Assembly: GCA_964516765.1 (NCBI GenBank)
Contig: CAZEWZ010000025.1
Location: 1-26,146 of the forward strand
Direction of reading: 5' to 3'
DNA: 26,146 bases
Source: CAZEWZ01 sp964516765
Lineage (GTDB): Bacteria; Bacteroidota; Bacteroidia; Flavobacteriales; UBA7430
Both the position numbers and the translations under genes were made by a program. Positions 1 through 9,018 of the stretch are shown piece by piece. The first letter of the stretch is position 1, and every line of letters starts with the position of its first letter. The notes below the pieces were generated by a model. The model saw only the letters and a program-made list of their open reading frames with translations, was not told the DNA's origin and did no database searches.

Positions 1-783
1 AATAATATCTATGTTAGATGAATAAGTTACTCCACTACCATCGGGTATATAAAAACCCTCACTTAAATGCTCAATAAAGTTGTTATCACAATTCCCGTTA
101 TTATCGCCATCATAAGTACACAATCCATCATCTATATTAGCTACAGAGTTAAAATTACAAGCAGTTTCATCCAAACACCCCCTTACATTACAATCTCCGT
201 TATCATTATTAAATTGGTCACAATTAAAATAAATACCAAATCCTCCTACCACATAAACACCTTCATCACAATACCCATCACCTAACCAATTTTCACTAGC
301 GCAATTACCATTACAATCTGCTATGAAACCTTCCTCACAAGGGAAATCACAAGAGCCATCATCAGTATTTGCCCATTGATTAAAGTTTAGAGCCTCACAA
401 TCAGTACATCCTTCAAGATTAGGCAAAGTTATAGGTTGACAAAAAGAGAAACCAAATTCATTATTATGCATTTTGATTTGATAACCCTCTCCACCTACTA
501 AAAAAGCGATACTCCTAAATCCATATTCAGGGATATAAACAAATCCGTTATTGTCTTTAACAATAATTACATTCTCTACTATCGAACTAAAGGCATCATC
601 TAAATCTGAAGATTGAGAACAAGGATAACCGAACATATTCCATCCTTCCAAAAAGTCTTTAGTAATAGTAGGGTTTTCATTATATATCTGAATGAAAATA
701 TCATTCACAGAATAACAAGGGTCTTGTTCTTGAGCAAAACCAAGAATTGAAACAAATAGAAGGGTATAAAGTAAATTTTTCAT
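1..783 (-). CDS. Secreted cysteine-rich repeat protein, C-terminus cut by window edge
   Basis: This open frame of 261 codons runs from ATG at 783-781 to the window edge with no stop. It begins with a signal peptide (MKNLLYTLLFVSILGFAQEQ). Residues about 47-105 form a module starting GWNMFGY, containing IIVKDNNGFVYIPEYGF and ending GEGYQIKM. The same module occurs in the genes at 13340 and 18195. Two short Cys repeats follow (GCTDCEALNFN...DDGSC near residue 125 and GCLDETACNFN...DDGLC near 202). Between them, around residues 160-200, is a Cys-rich stretch (WLGDGYCDEG ... NDNGDC) resembling a Lin12/Notch repeat. No catalytic motif is visible. It is probably an exported surface or extracellular protein; any C-terminal sorting signal lies outside the window. 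The reading frame is certain, the function unknown. Confidence 0.9.
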   Translation of the reverse strand, partial: MKNLLYTLLFVSILGFAQEQDPCYSVNDIFIQIYNENPTITKDFLEGWNMFGYPCSQSSDLDDAFSSIVENVIIVKDNNGFVYIPEYGFRSIAFLVGGEGYQIKMHNNEFGFSFCQPITLPNLEGCTDCEALNFNQWANTDDGSCDFPCEEGFIADCNGNCASENWLGDGYCDEGVYVVGGFGIYFNCDQFNNDNGDCNVRGCLDETACNFNSVANIDDGLCTYDGDNNGNCDNNFIEHLSEGFYIPDGSGVTYSSNIDII

Positions 784-898
784 AAGGAGTTATTTAATAT
801 TGTAAATATAACAATTATCTAGGTAGTTAAATTCTCATAAAATGTGAGGATAAAACTCTCACCCTGGAACTGAATATGAATGATCAGTAAATATAGGC

Positions 899-976
899 TC
901 TGAAACACCATTTTTGGCCCTCCTTTTGTTTGTGGTAGATATCAATGCTCAAGGATTACCCTTTGTATCCGAATGA
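899..976 (+). pseudogene. Possible signal-peptide relic
   Basis: Read in one frame, these 26 codons encode a hydrophobic run ending in a typical Bacteroidota signal-peptide cleavage context (FLALLLFVVDINAQG), then a stop at 974-976. No start codon or mature protein is attached. It resembles the export signal of the neighbouring gene (NLNAQ at its cleavage site). It may be what remains of a deleted secreted-protein gene. The stretch is short, so chance is possible. Confidence 0.3.
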
Positions 977-1107
977 ATTATTTTAAATCTTCTAATTCAA
1001 TGAAGACCAAATAAGCACTATTTAGATTAAAATTAGTTAGGTTAATCGCTTTATGAGCCGATGATATTTAGAATTTACCTTTGACTCTCTTACCCTTTTT
1101 TATTTGT

Positions 1108-1115
1108 TATATTTG
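1108..1115 (+). promoter_or_regulatory. -7 promoter box TATATTTG
   Basis: It matches the Bacteroidota sigma-A -7 consensus TAnnTTTG and lies 28 bases before the ATG at 1144. No convincing -33 TTG at normal spacing is seen. Confidence 0.6.
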
Positions 1116-1143
1116 AAATATTAAAATCTCTTGAACCCAGAAA

Positions 1144-2766
1144 ATGCAAATAAACTTAAGGGCGAAAATATTCATATTATTTTTTTTATTTTTTTCACAT
1201 ATTAACCTTAATGCTCAGATGTGGACTAAATCTTTCACAGCCGGAGTATATGATTCAAATAATAAGTTTTTAGGAGGATCTGAGGTATTACACCTTGTTA
1301 ATCACAAAAGTAAATTATATGCATCAATAGGTTACTGGCAAGATGAAAATAATATATGGTATGGCGGCTCAAATACTAATATTGGTTGGGGTCAGATAAA
1401 TCGCCTGGATAACCCTAATGATAATTGGCAAGAAGATTTGTTTCTTGGCTCAAGCTTTCTTCGACCTGAAATTCTTAAACAAATAATTTTCACAAAAGAT
1501 CAATTTGGAAATCCACTCATATCTCCAGATACACTTTTGATTTGTGCAGGTTACTCCCCAAATTATATAACAACTAATGTAACGGTATCAAGTTTTGTGC
1601 GAAATGATTTAAATGGAATTTGGGGGGAAAGTTTAATAGTTCAAGGTAGTTTTCCTGCCGGAGAGAACTATTCAATACGAGATATTGAAATTTACATAGA
1701 TAAAGAGACAGGGTTTGAATATGTATTTGCTACTATCGGAACTCAAGGGATTTATAAGGGTAAATACAATCCTGCAAAACCAGGAAAAATAGATTGGATA
1801 CCCACAGCAGAATTTGGTCCATTAGTTATTAGACCTTTAGGGATTGAAGTAGCAAATGGATCTCTATATTTTTCATCAGGAAGTAAACTGTATAGGCGTA
1901 TAGATGGAGTTTCGCCAAGTTATCAAATAGACCATGATTTTAGTGACCTTGGAGCTACAATTAATTCTGCTGTAGGCGGAATTAGAGGCTTAACAACAAT
2001 CTTTAACCAAGTTGGGCTTGATGAAGACTTTCTCTTGATGTGGTGTCCTAATGGTCAGTCTCAAGGGATTATTTACCGCCTTGAATCAGATGGTAACGGT
2101 GGTTTTAATCGGATTTATGAGACTAAATTGTCGTTGTTGATTGAGAGTTTTTTAATCGACTCAAATGCAAGTTATGTACTTGGAGCGTATAATGAGTTTT
2201 ATCAGTATTTAGACCCAATTAGTAATGAAACCTTTCATTTGGTTGGGTTCGAAGCAAATATATCTGGAGGTGGTCACCCAACATGGAACAGTTACTATAA
2301 AGGTGCTTTTTTTGCCAAAAGAGATTCTAATGGTCAATATTCGATTGAAGAAATAAACGACAATATTGGATTAGATGACACTGCCTTGATTGCAAGTAGG
2401 TGTTATATATCATCACCATTTGAAAATGAAAGTGCATTATATTTTGGTGGTTTTGATCCTAATGGCTACATATCAACTAATATGGCTTGGGTATTTAAAC
2501 AGGAATATCAACCTAATGAAATAGGGTATACTGATACGGATGAAACAAATTTTGTTATCTATCCAAATCCTACTACTAATTATTTTATTGTTGAAAGTGA
2601 AATCCGTGAATCTTTTGATTATCAAATAGTCAATTTTATAGGAGAAATTGTTTTAGCAGGAACGTTAAACAGCCAAATCGAAACTCTAGACGTTTCATCT
2701 TTACCTCCAAATGTTTATTTTTTTAGAATAGCAAATAAGAATCTTAAATTAATTAAAACATATTAG
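1144..2766 (+). CDS. Secreted T9SS type A cargo protein, function unknown
   Basis: 540 residues. A signal peptide ends near residue 25 (FSHINLNAQM). The middle (about 26-455) has many Trp/Gly/Asp-rich strands such as GGSNTNIGWGQINRL and is probably all-beta, perhaps propeller-like; no family or catalytic motif was recognised. The last 75 residues form a T9SS type A sorting domain: FVIYPNPTTNYFIVES, then QIVNFIGEIV, then LPPNVYFFRIANKNLKLIK. The protein is therefore expected to cross the outer membrane and be released or anchored at the surface. It has its own TAnnTTTG promoter upstream and appears monocistronic, with the next gene 231 bases away beyond a repeat element. Confidence 0.85.
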   Translation: MQINLRAKIFILFFLFFSHINLNAQMWTKSFTAGVYDSNNKFLGGSEVLHLVNHKSKLYASIGYWQDENNIWYGGSNTNIGWGQINRLDNPNDNWQEDLFLGSSFLRPEILKQIIFTKDQFGNPLISPDTLLICAGYSPNYITTNVTVSSFVRNDLNGIWGESLIVQGSFPAGENYSIRDIEIYIDKETGFEYVFATIGTQGIYKGKYNPAKPGKIDWIPTAEFGPLVIRPLGIEVANGSLYFSSGSKLYRRIDGVSPSYQIDHDFSDLGATINSAVGGIRGLTTIFNQVGLDEDFLLMWCPNGQSQGIIYRLESDGNGGFNRIYETKLSLLIESFLIDSNASYVLGAYNEFYQYLDPISNETFHLVGFEANISGGGHPTWNSYYKGAFFAKRDSNGQYSIEEINDNIGLDDTALIASRCYISSPFENESALYFGGFDPNGYISTNMAWVFKQEYQPNEIGYTDTDETNFVIYPNPTTNYFIVESEIRESFDYQIVNFIGEIVLAGTLNSQIETLDVSSLPPNVYFFRIANKNLKLIKTY

Positions 2767-2870
2767 TTTTTTATGTCATTGAACCATCTAAAAATAAATT
2801 ATACTTTTTAATTTATGAAAAGGGCTATATAGGGAGGCAGGTCAAACTATAACGTTAGATTTTATTTTCT

Positions 2871-2976
2871 AAACTTATTCAAATCTATCCAGAATCGGCT
2901 CGAACGATAATCTAAATCCAGATTTTTACACGTCAATTTTTTATAAATAAATGGTTTTTTTTATTTCATACATTTG
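2871..2976 (+). repeat. Intergenic repeat element, copy E1 (degenerate hairpins)
   Basis: The head AAACTTATTCAAATCTATCC and the core CGGCTCGAACG match the family. The terminator arms are decayed (only part of CAATTT / AAATGG pairs), but the T-run and a TACATTTG -7 box (2969-2976) remain. The box lies 21 bases before the ATG at 2998. ATTCAAAT near the left end is the inverse of ATTTGAAT at the right end. Confidence 0.75.
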
Positions 2977-2997
2977 AATGATTTAATTTTCTGAGCA

Positions 2998-4776
2998 ATG
3001 AAAAAGATTCTTTATATATATTTGTTTTTTACTTTTAATTGTTTGAGTCAAGGTTATTATCAAAACAACCCCCAATTATTATATAATGATTTTGGTTCTC
3101 TGTTTGAAAAAGATTCACTTAGAGACATGTATGTCACTTTTGAAGATCAGGATTTTCATTCGATCTTGGGAAATTCATTTTTTGATAATCCTTCTTATAG
3201 ATTGCCCGCAACAGTAAATTTTAACGGAATTTATTTTGATAGTGTTGCAGTGCGATACAAAGGTAATTCAACATTCTGTTTACCTTATGAATTAGGGAGC
3301 CCTAAACTACCCTATAATCTTGATTTTAATGAGTGGATCCCTGGGCAAAAGATTATGGGGTATAAAAAAATTAAGTTAGCTAACGCATGGCTAGACCCTA
3401 CTTTTAGCAAAGAATTTTCAGCATCTAATATTTATAGAAATTACCTACCCACCCCTGAAGTCAATTTACTTAAACTTCATATACAAGATGATTATTTAGG
3501 TTTGTATGTTAATACGGAATCGATTAACAAACAATTTTTAACTAAGCATTTCGGTGAGAAAGATGGAGTTCTTTTTAAATGCGATCCTGCCGGAATGTTT
3601 TGCGGTGCAGAAGTTGAAGGCGAGCCTAATTTGCTCTATTTAGGCCAGGACAGTACAAATTATTATACAAGTTACAATCTAAAATCTGATAATGGAGGTT
3701 GGGATAAACTTCTAGAATTAATTTCTACTCTTAATTTTAATACTGAACAATTAGGAGAAGTTCTCAATATAGATAGAGTTCTTTGGGCATTTGCTGTAAA
3801 TACAGTTATTGCTAATTATGACACATATAATGGTTATTATGTTCACAATTATTATTTGTATCAGACAGAAGACGGTTTGTTCCAGATGATCCCGTGGGAT
3901 TTAAGTGAATCTTTTGTTGGCGCCATTATGGGGTGGAGTTATTGGAATCCATCTGATGTATATGAGTTTGACCCTTATTTTGGATCTAATCCTATTGAAT
4001 TTGAGGGTAATACTTACACAAGACCCTTAACTCATTACTTATTAAATCATGCATTGTATAGAAAGCAGTATACTGCACATTTGCGAACTGTTATTAATGA
4101 ATCCTTGGACTCAGAAGCCATATATGAAAAAATTTATCAGCTTCAGCAACTGGTTTATGATGCGGCAAGTGAAGACGAGAATAAGCTGTTTGATATGAGT
4201 CTATATAGTTCTAATGTTCAAGACCCTTTTTGGGCTGATTGGGGCTTTGGTGGTATTATTTCTAGCGTGAATGAAAGAAAAAATTATTTACTTTCACATC
4301 CTGAAATTTCAATGTTACCTCCATCAATTAATAATGTATCTATAAATGGAAATTATATTTCAGTAGAAATTATCAATGCCTCAGAAGTCGATTTAATGGG
4401 AACTTTCAGTGAATCTAATTCGAAATTTATAGCTTATTCGATGTATGATGACGGTCTTAATGGAGATGATTTGCTAGGAGATGGAATTTATACTAGAATC
4501 CTCCCAGAAGAAATTAGTAATGACGCGGAGTTTAAATTTTATATACGTGCAAAAAATACTCAAGCCATGGCTTTGTCTCCGGAGCGAGCTGAGTATGAAT
4601 TTTATATATATTCAAAAGATTTGAGTGTTACTTCATTTTCAGATAATGATTCCAATAGAAAACTTTTGAGAATTGTAGATTTGTTAGGTAGGGATTGTAT
4701 GGTTTCGAAGAACAAAATGTTGTTTTATATTTATGATGATGGGTCAGTAGAAAAAGTATATAATCTAAACTTTTAG
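2998..4776 (+). CDS. Secreted CotH-kinase family protein with short sorting tail
   Basis: 592 residues with a signal peptide (MKKILYIYLFFTFNCLSQG). Residues about 70-320 match the CotH family (spore coat protein H-like atypical kinases). The conserved blocks are VRYKGNST, then a Lys-Ile-Lys segment (MGYKKIKLANAW), then LHIQDDYLGLYVNTESI, NTVIANYDTYNGY with HNYYLYQ, and FQMIPWDLSESF, whose Asp is the expected metal-binding residue. A C-terminal all-beta domain follows (about 440-550). The last 45 residues (LLRIVDLLGRD ... LFYIYDDGSVEKV) are a short sorting-tail variant shared with four other proteins here. In spore formers CotH phosphorylates coat proteins; secreted bacteroidotal members are common but their substrates are unknown. 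It sits alone between two repeat elements. Confidence 0.88.
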   Translation: MKKILYIYLFFTFNCLSQGYYQNNPQLLYNDFGSLFEKDSLRDMYVTFEDQDFHSILGNSFFDNPSYRLPATVNFNGIYFDSVAVRYKGNSTFCLPYELGSPKLPYNLDFNEWIPGQKIMGYKKIKLANAWLDPTFSKEFSASNIYRNYLPTPEVNLLKLHIQDDYLGLYVNTESINKQFLTKHFGEKDGVLFKCDPAGMFCGAEVEGEPNLLYLGQDSTNYYTSYNLKSDNGGWDKLLELISTLNFNTEQLGEVLNIDRVLWAFAVNTVIANYDTYNGYYVHNYYLYQTEDGLFQMIPWDLSESFVGAIMGWSYWNPSDVYEFDPYFGSNPIEFEGNTYTRPLTHYLLNHALYRKQYTAHLRTVINESLDSEAIYEKIYQLQQLVYDAASEDENKLFDMSLYSSNVQDPFWADWGFGGIISSVNERKNYLLSHPEISMLPPSINNVSINGNYISVEIINASEVDLMGTFSESNSKFIAYSMYDDGLNGDDLLGDGIYTRILPEEISNDAEFKFYIRAKNTQAMALSPERAEYEFYIYSKDLSVTSFSDNDSNRKLLRIVDLLGRDCMVSKNKMLFYIYDDGSVEKVYNLNF

Positions 4777-4808
4777 ATCAGATAATTTTTCACTCAACTT
4801 CATTCCCG

Positions 4809-4915
4809 AAACTTCCTTAAATCTTTTCAAAAGCGTTTTGAACTGTTATCTAAAGGAGATTCTTATAGGTCAGGTTATTTTTAAAAACAACTGGATATTT
4901 TATTTATTATATTAG
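4809..4915 (+). repeat. Intergenic repeat element, copy E2
   Basis: The head GAAACTTCCTTAAATC and the core AAAAGCGTTTTGAAC are present. The left terminator arm AGGTCAGGTTA is kept, but the right arm is eroded (AACTGGAT). A degenerate -7 box, TATATTAG, lies at 4908-4915, 19 bases before the ATG at 4935. It separates the CotH gene from the next secreted gene. Confidence 0.75.
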
Positions 4916-4934
4916 ATCTTAATTTTCTGCCATT

Positions 4935-5807
4935 ATGAAAAAGATATTTCACATATTTCTATTTATCCCCATTTTTGGGTTAAGTCAACAAGAAATTAAT
5001 TTACCAATTGATTTTGAGTTATATGATAATTTATTTCAAGTTGATTCTAATTATTTTTCTGACTTTAATGGAGGTAATTTTTCGGTTATTAATAATCCAT
5101 TTCAAACAGGTGTAAATACAAGTAAATGGGTAGGGCAAATAGTAAGGAATGGAGGAGATATTTGGGCTGGCAGCAAAATTCAATTAAATAATAATTTAAA
5201 TTTTGCTTCAAATAATCTTATAACATTAAAGATATATACGCATGCTCCAGTTGGCACACAAGTCCGTTTAAAAATAGAAGATCCCAATTATATAGATATT
5301 GGTGATCCCTGCTATGAAATTGATACATGGACAACAGTATCAAATGAATGGGAAACACTTTCATTTGATTTTATTAACTCTCCACCCCTTTTTAACAATA
5401 TTGCTTTTATGTTTGACTTCAATATTATTGGAGACGGTTCAGAACAGTCAACATTTTATTTTGATGATATTCAACATACAAATTCTTTAACAACTAATAT
5501 TTATGGTTGCACTTATGAGATAGCATGTAATTATAATTTTGAAGCAAATATTGACGATGGGTCATGTGTTTTTCAACAAACATATTATGATTGTGACGGA
5601 AATTGTATCAATGACTTTGATAACGATGGTGAGTGCGATGAGTTAAATTTTGATGAGGGGCTAGAAATATTTAGTCCGTATGACGAAACACTCAAACTGA
5701 TTAAAATGATTGACATATTTGGAGTAGAACAAAATGTTCATAAGAAAGGAGTTCTTCTATTCTATATTTATGATAATGGCAAGGTTGACAAGAAATTTAT
5801 TCCCTAG
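4935..5807 (+). CDS. Small secreted protein with carbohydrate-binding-like domain
   Basis: 290 residues with a signal peptide (FLFIPIFGLSQQ). Residues about 22-188 resemble the beta-sandwich modules that accompany flavobacterial laminarinases and SusD-like loci: an opening IDFE, then NTSKWVGQIVRNGGDIWAG, WETLSFDF and a closing TFYFDDIQ. One Cys repeat follows (YGCTYEIACNYN ... DDGSC), then an Asp-rich CDGNC/DNDGECDE stretch that could bind calcium. It ends in the short sorting tail (LIKMIDIFGVEQ ... LFYIYDNGKVDKKF). No catalytic residues are seen, so a glycan-binding role is likely but not proven. Its stop codon overlaps the start of the next repeat element. Confidence 0.8.
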   Translation: MKKIFHIFLFIPIFGLSQQEINLPIDFELYDNLFQVDSNYFSDFNGGNFSVINNPFQTGVNTSKWVGQIVRNGGDIWAGSKIQLNNNLNFASNNLITLKIYTHAPVGTQVRLKIEDPNYIDIGDPCYEIDTWTTVSNEWETLSFDFINSPPLFNNIAFMFDFNIIGDGSEQSTFYFDDIQHTNSLTTNIYGCTYEIACNYNFEANIDDGSCVFQQTYYDCDGNCINDFDNDGECDELNFDEGLEIFSPYDETLKLIKMIDIFGVEQNVHKKGVLLFYIYDNGKVDKKFIP

Positions 5808-5913
5808 ACTTTTTTAAATCTTTCCAAAAGCGGTTCGAACGAGAACCTACTGAAATCCTTGTAGATCAAGTGACTTTTTAAAATAACTTGACCTTTTTTA
5901 TTTCTTATATTTG
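5806..5913 (+). repeat. Intergenic repeat element, copy E3
   Basis: It begins within the TAG stop (5805-5807) of the upstream gene. The first hairpin is perfect (GGTTC GAACGA GAACC). The terminator stem AGATCAAGTGA / TAACTTGACCT has two mismatches and a T-run. A TATATTTG -7 box at 5906-5913 ends 36 bases before the ATG at 5950. Confidence 0.85.
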
Positions 5914-5949
5914 ATGATCTAGAGTAAGTATTTTTAAATCACATTTTAA

Positions 5950-6660
5950 ATGAAAAAGTTTAATATAATTAAGCTATTACATTACTTTTCTAAATTATTT
6001 TGCGTCTTAGCAATTATATTTGCTGTTTTGTGGATACCATGTTTGATTTATGGGACTTATGGGCGTGAGGTTAATTTAAAAGTAAATATGCATACTGCGG
6101 ATGTTTTTTGGGAAAAGAAAATAATAATTCCCAATAATTCTAAACAATTAAAAAATTCAGAATCTGACACTACCGATGAAAGCACATTCATAATTATAGA
6201 TGATATTGTTAGTAATAGTAAAATTACTAACAATATAGTTTTTGATCTAAGCCATCAAGAAGCTCAGCATAATGTTTATCTCCATTCTTTACCTTTAAAA
6301 CATCGGATATTAATAATGCTATCATCAATAACTACACTACTTTTAATTATTTTTATAGGTTATAAGTTTAAATTTTTCATGGGTAAGATTACTTATGGTC
6401 TATATTTCACTTTGGAAACTATGAAATCTTTGAAATATATGTCATATGGATTAATGTTTATTTGGATAGACAGTTATACATCAAGATATATTCTCCAAAA
6501 TTTTTCTAGTAGTTCAAAACAAATATTTGAAAATCATATTAATGTTGTGATTAAATTCCCTTCAATTAGTCTTCTTGTTTTTGCTCTATTTCTTTGGGTA
6601 TTGGCTCATATTTTTTCTAATGGTATCCTTTTAAAAGAGGAAAGTAAATTGACTATATGA
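5950..6660 (+). CDS. DUF2975 family four-helix membrane protein
   Basis: 236 residues with no export cleavage site. Hydrophobic segments lie at about 14-36, 117-140, 160-180 and 200-225. The protein ends with LAHIFSNGILLKEESKLTI, which matches the characteristic C-terminal block of DUF2975 proteins (YoaS-like). About 80 polar residues between helices 1 and 2 make it longer than the usual roughly 160 residues, giving a large loop probably facing the periplasm. The ATGA overlap with the next gene, an XRE regulator, is the classic arrangement for this family; such pairs are widespread but their signal is unknown. It is the only operon here that is not for secretion or catabolism. Confidence 0.85.
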   Translation: MKKFNIIKLLHYFSKLFCVLAIIFAVLWIPCLIYGTYGREVNLKVNMHTADVFWEKKIIIPNNSKQLKNSESDTTDESTFIIIDDIVSNSKITNNIVFDLSHQEAQHNVYLHSLPLKHRILIMLSSITTLLLIIFIGYKFKFFMGKITYGLYFTLETMKSLKYMSYGLMFIWIDSYTSRYILQNFSSSSKQIFENHINVVIKFPSISLLVFALFLWVLAHIFSNGILLKEESKLTI

Positions 6661-6887
6661 TTGTAGTTAATTTAGATGTAATGCTTGCAAAACGAAAGAT
6701 GAGTTTAACTGAACTTTCTTCTAGAGTAGGTATTACGATTGCCAACTTATCTATTTTAAAGAAAGGAAAAGCAAAAGCAATCAGGTTTTCCACACTAGAA
6801 TCTATTTGCATTGCTCTAGATTGTCAACCTTCTGATATCCTAGAGTTTATAGATTTAAAAAAGGATGATTTAAACAATAAAAAATAA
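6657..6887 (+). CDS. Small XRE-family HTH regulator (YozG-like)
   Basis: 76 residues, almost entirely one Cro/C1-type DNA-binding domain. MLAKRKMSLTELSSRVGI is helices 1-2, TIANLSILKKGKAKAIRFST covers the recognition helix and turn, and LESICIALDCQPSDILEF is the closing pair. The start ATG overlaps the upstream stop (ATGA), so the two genes are translationally coupled. In DUF2975 pairs the regulator is presumed to control the operon, with the membrane protein modulating it. Its last codons lie inside a long perfect hairpin. Confidence 0.92.
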   Translation: MIVVNLDVMLAKRKMSLTELSSRVGITIANLSILKKGKAKAIRFSTLESICIALDCQPSDILEFIDLKKDDLNNKK

Positions 6888-6916
6888 TAGTAGAAACATT
6901 ATTTTTTATTGTTTAA
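6870..6916 (+). terminator. 19-bp perfect AT-rich inverted repeat
   Basis: TTAAACAATAAAAAATAAT (6870-6888) pairs perfectly with 6898-6916 around the nine-base loop AGTAGAAAC. It overlaps the regulator's last codons and stop. The stem itself supplies the U-rich 3' strand, so it may end transcription in either direction. It is unrelated to the repeat family elsewhere in the window. Confidence 0.75.
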
Positions 6917-6960
6917 CAATAAATTTTTATTAAAAATCAATGTTTGGCATGGTTTTTTCT

Positions 6961-6968
6961 TAGTTTTG
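6961..6968 (+). promoter_or_regulatory. -7 promoter box TAGTTTTG
   Basis: It matches TAnnTTTG and lies 26 bases before the ATG at 6995, just downstream of the hairpin that closes the preceding operon. A TTTG at 6943-6946 is closer than the usual -33 spacing. Confidence 0.55.
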
Positions 6969-6994
6969 AATTATAAATTAAAATAAATCAAATC

Positions 6995-9013
6995 ATGAAA
7001 AAATATTTTCTATTCAGCTTAATATCTATATGTACTTTACAAGCTCAAAACGGCTTTAGTGATTGGGATTGCCTAAATACTTATCCAGAAGCATATGAAA
7101 TTTATCTTTCTGGCGGTGGCATTTTCACAGATGATGTAAACCAAGCATTAAATGAGTTTTGTTCTAATGTTGTAGATGCGACAGATCCAAATATAGGTGG
7201 AGATAATCCTTCGACTTCAGATGGCGTTTTTTTTATTTGTAATGGTGAAATGATTAATGTAGATACGACCAACTTTAATGAAGAATCCTTTTTTAATTAT
7301 GTAGCATCTTTAAATTGTGAAGAGGCAGAAGATTGGCTTTCTGAAGATGATTTAACAGATGACTACTTTGATTCTGATTACTGGAGTTGGGATTGTATTA
7401 ATAATTATCCAGAAGCTGCTGCCCTATATGGTGATTGGGGTAATCCAGAAGCTGCAGACCAATTAGCTGATTTTTGTCAAGGCATTGCTGATGGTGATTG
7501 GGCGTGGGGTAATGATCCAAGTGCATGGCCTATTAGTTGTGAAGAAGGCGCATCAATTGCGACAGTTAGTTTCGAGACAGCAGGATTTGCTTCGGAAGAT
7601 GAAATATCTTGGGAGTTGTTAGGTTATGAAGGAGGAGTTGGATTAACACCAGTATGTCTTAATGATGGATGTTTACAATTTAATATGTTTGATTCCTGGG
7701 GAGATGGCTGGGGAGGTGTAACCTATACAATACATTCCCCTAATGGGATACTTTCAACAGGAACTCTCGAATCAGGATCATATGCTTCTATTGGTTTTGG
7801 ATTAAATACTACTGAAGATTGTAGTGAATTAACTCAAGTTTCTGAACCGAATATTGAAGATGAAGTTTCTATACTTTGTAATGGAGAAATAATTCCAATT
7901 GATATTACTAATTTAACACAAGAAGAATTAGAACTGTTCTTAAGTACATTAAATTGTGAGGAATGGACTGAAGACTTTGGTAATATTGAAGATTCTATTG
8001 TGAATCCAGAGCCTTCAAACTATTTTAGTTGGAACTGTATTCAAGATTATCCTGAGGCTAATTCACTCTATAATGATTCTTTTTTTGGAAACTCTGAAGC
8101 TGCTAATCAATTAGCTGATTTTTGTGAAGGTGTTGCCAATGGAAATTGGGTTTGGGGTAACAATCTTAATTTATTGCCAATTACATGTGATGAAAACTCA
8201 TTAATTGCAACTGTTAGTTTTCAAGGAAGTTCAGGATGGGAAGATGAAATTTCATGGGAGTTGTCAGGTTATGAAGGAGGAGTAGGATTAACACCGGTAT
8301 GTCTAGAGGATGGATGTTTACAATTTAATATGTTCGACTCTTGGGGAGATGGATGGGAAGGTATAGCCTATACGATACATTCACCCGATGGAATACTTTC
8401 AGTAGGAACCCTAGAGTCAGGATTTGTTAGTTCCATTGGTTTTGGATTGAATACTACTGAAGATTGTAGCGAAGTAAGTGAAGTTGAAAATCCAGATGCA
8501 TTTACTTGTTTTGAAGAAGTTTTTCCTGGTATAGGAGATATGGATTTTAACGTTATGTTTCCTAATTTAGAGATGACCAATGAAGACTTATTTTTCATTA
8601 TCGAAGCTTCGGATTTTGACATTTCTGTACTTGATGAATTTGGTATTAACTATGTCCCTGAAGAGATTGACGGTTATCTAATTTTTGGACCTCTATCAAT
8701 GGACGATATTCTTACTTTTTTGGTTGAGAATATTGGAGACCTAGAACTAGTTTGGGGTTTCTTTAGACCTATGAGCGATGAAATTTTATCCCAAGGTACT
8801 TTTTCCAAAGACGATAATTCCCTTCCAAATTTATTCTCATTAGAATTTTTAGAGATTAATGAAAACACAAATAGGGATTTAGAAATATACAATACTTACT
8901 ATATTGATTTATTGGGTAGACGTGTGGATAAAATTTCAGATTCAGGTTTTGCGATAAAAATCAAAAATACAAATCAAGGAGTATTAAGGGAAAAAGTTTA
9001 TATCAAAAACTAA
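6995..9013 (+). CDS. Acidic secreted protein with duplicated GDGW domains
   Basis: 672 residues with a signal peptide (MKKYFLFSLISICTLQAQN). The protein is strongly acidic. It contains two long repeats, about residues 130-285 and 345-495. Each starts with WxWxCIxxYPEA, passes SEAANQLADFC-like and WGN segments, and ends with CLQFNMFDSWGDGW, a tight Asp/Gly motif that may bind calcium. A shorter version of the first block is at residues 24-58. A non-repeated domain follows (about 500-620). The tail NTYYIDLLGRRVDKI ... LREKVYIKN is a divergent member of the short sorting tails. No enzymatic motif is seen. The Cys pairs and acidity suit a surface protein in seawater. A compact terminator follows. 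Confidence 0.82.
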   Translation: MKKYFLFSLISICTLQAQNGFSDWDCLNTYPEAYEIYLSGGGIFTDDVNQALNEFCSNVVDATDPNIGGDNPSTSDGVFFICNGEMINVDTTNFNEESFFNYVASLNCEEAEDWLSEDDLTDDYFDSDYWSWDCINNYPEAAALYGDWGNPEAADQLADFCQGIADGDWAWGNDPSAWPISCEEGASIATVSFETAGFASEDEISWELLGYEGGVGLTPVCLNDGCLQFNMFDSWGDGWGGVTYTIHSPNGILSTGTLESGSYASIGFGLNTTEDCSELTQVSEPNIEDEVSILCNGEIIPIDITNLTQEELELFLSTLNCEEWTEDFGNIEDSIVNPEPSNYFSWNCIQDYPEANSLYNDSFFGNSEAANQLADFCEGVANGNWVWGNNLNLLPITCDENSLIATVSFQGSSGWEDEISWELSGYEGGVGLTPVCLEDGCLQFNMFDSWGDGWEGIAYTIHSPDGILSVGTLESGFVSSIGFGLNTTEDCSEVSEVENPDAFTCFEEVFPGIGDMDFNVMFPNLEMTNEDLFFIIEASDFDISVLDEFGINYVPEEIDGYLIFGPLSMDDILTFLVENIGDLELVWGFFRPMSDEILSQGTFSKDDNSLPNLFSLEFLEINENTNRDLEIYNTYYIDLLGRRVDKISDSGFAIKIKNTNQGVLREKVYIKN

Positions 9014-9018
9014 AAGAA

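Larger units (their letters stand above)
784..1143. other. Gene-poor spacer with relics
   Basis: This 360-base stretch separates two divergent secreted-protein genes. It holds a weak -7-like box for the minus-strand gene (TATATTTA, complement of 803-810) and a small hairpin (GTGAG 844-848 / CTCAC 858-862). It also holds a possible signal-peptide relic at 899-976, and a T-run with a TATATTTG box before the gene at 1144. That tail (1094-1115) resembles the 3' end of the intergenic repeat family, but its head and hairpins are missing. Nothing else recognisable. Confidence 0.5.

Noticed and set aside
67..285. 72-residue plus-strand open frame
   Set aside because: It is the opposite strand of the clear partial gene at 1-783, and its low-complexity Ile/Thr composition is typical of a shadow frame.
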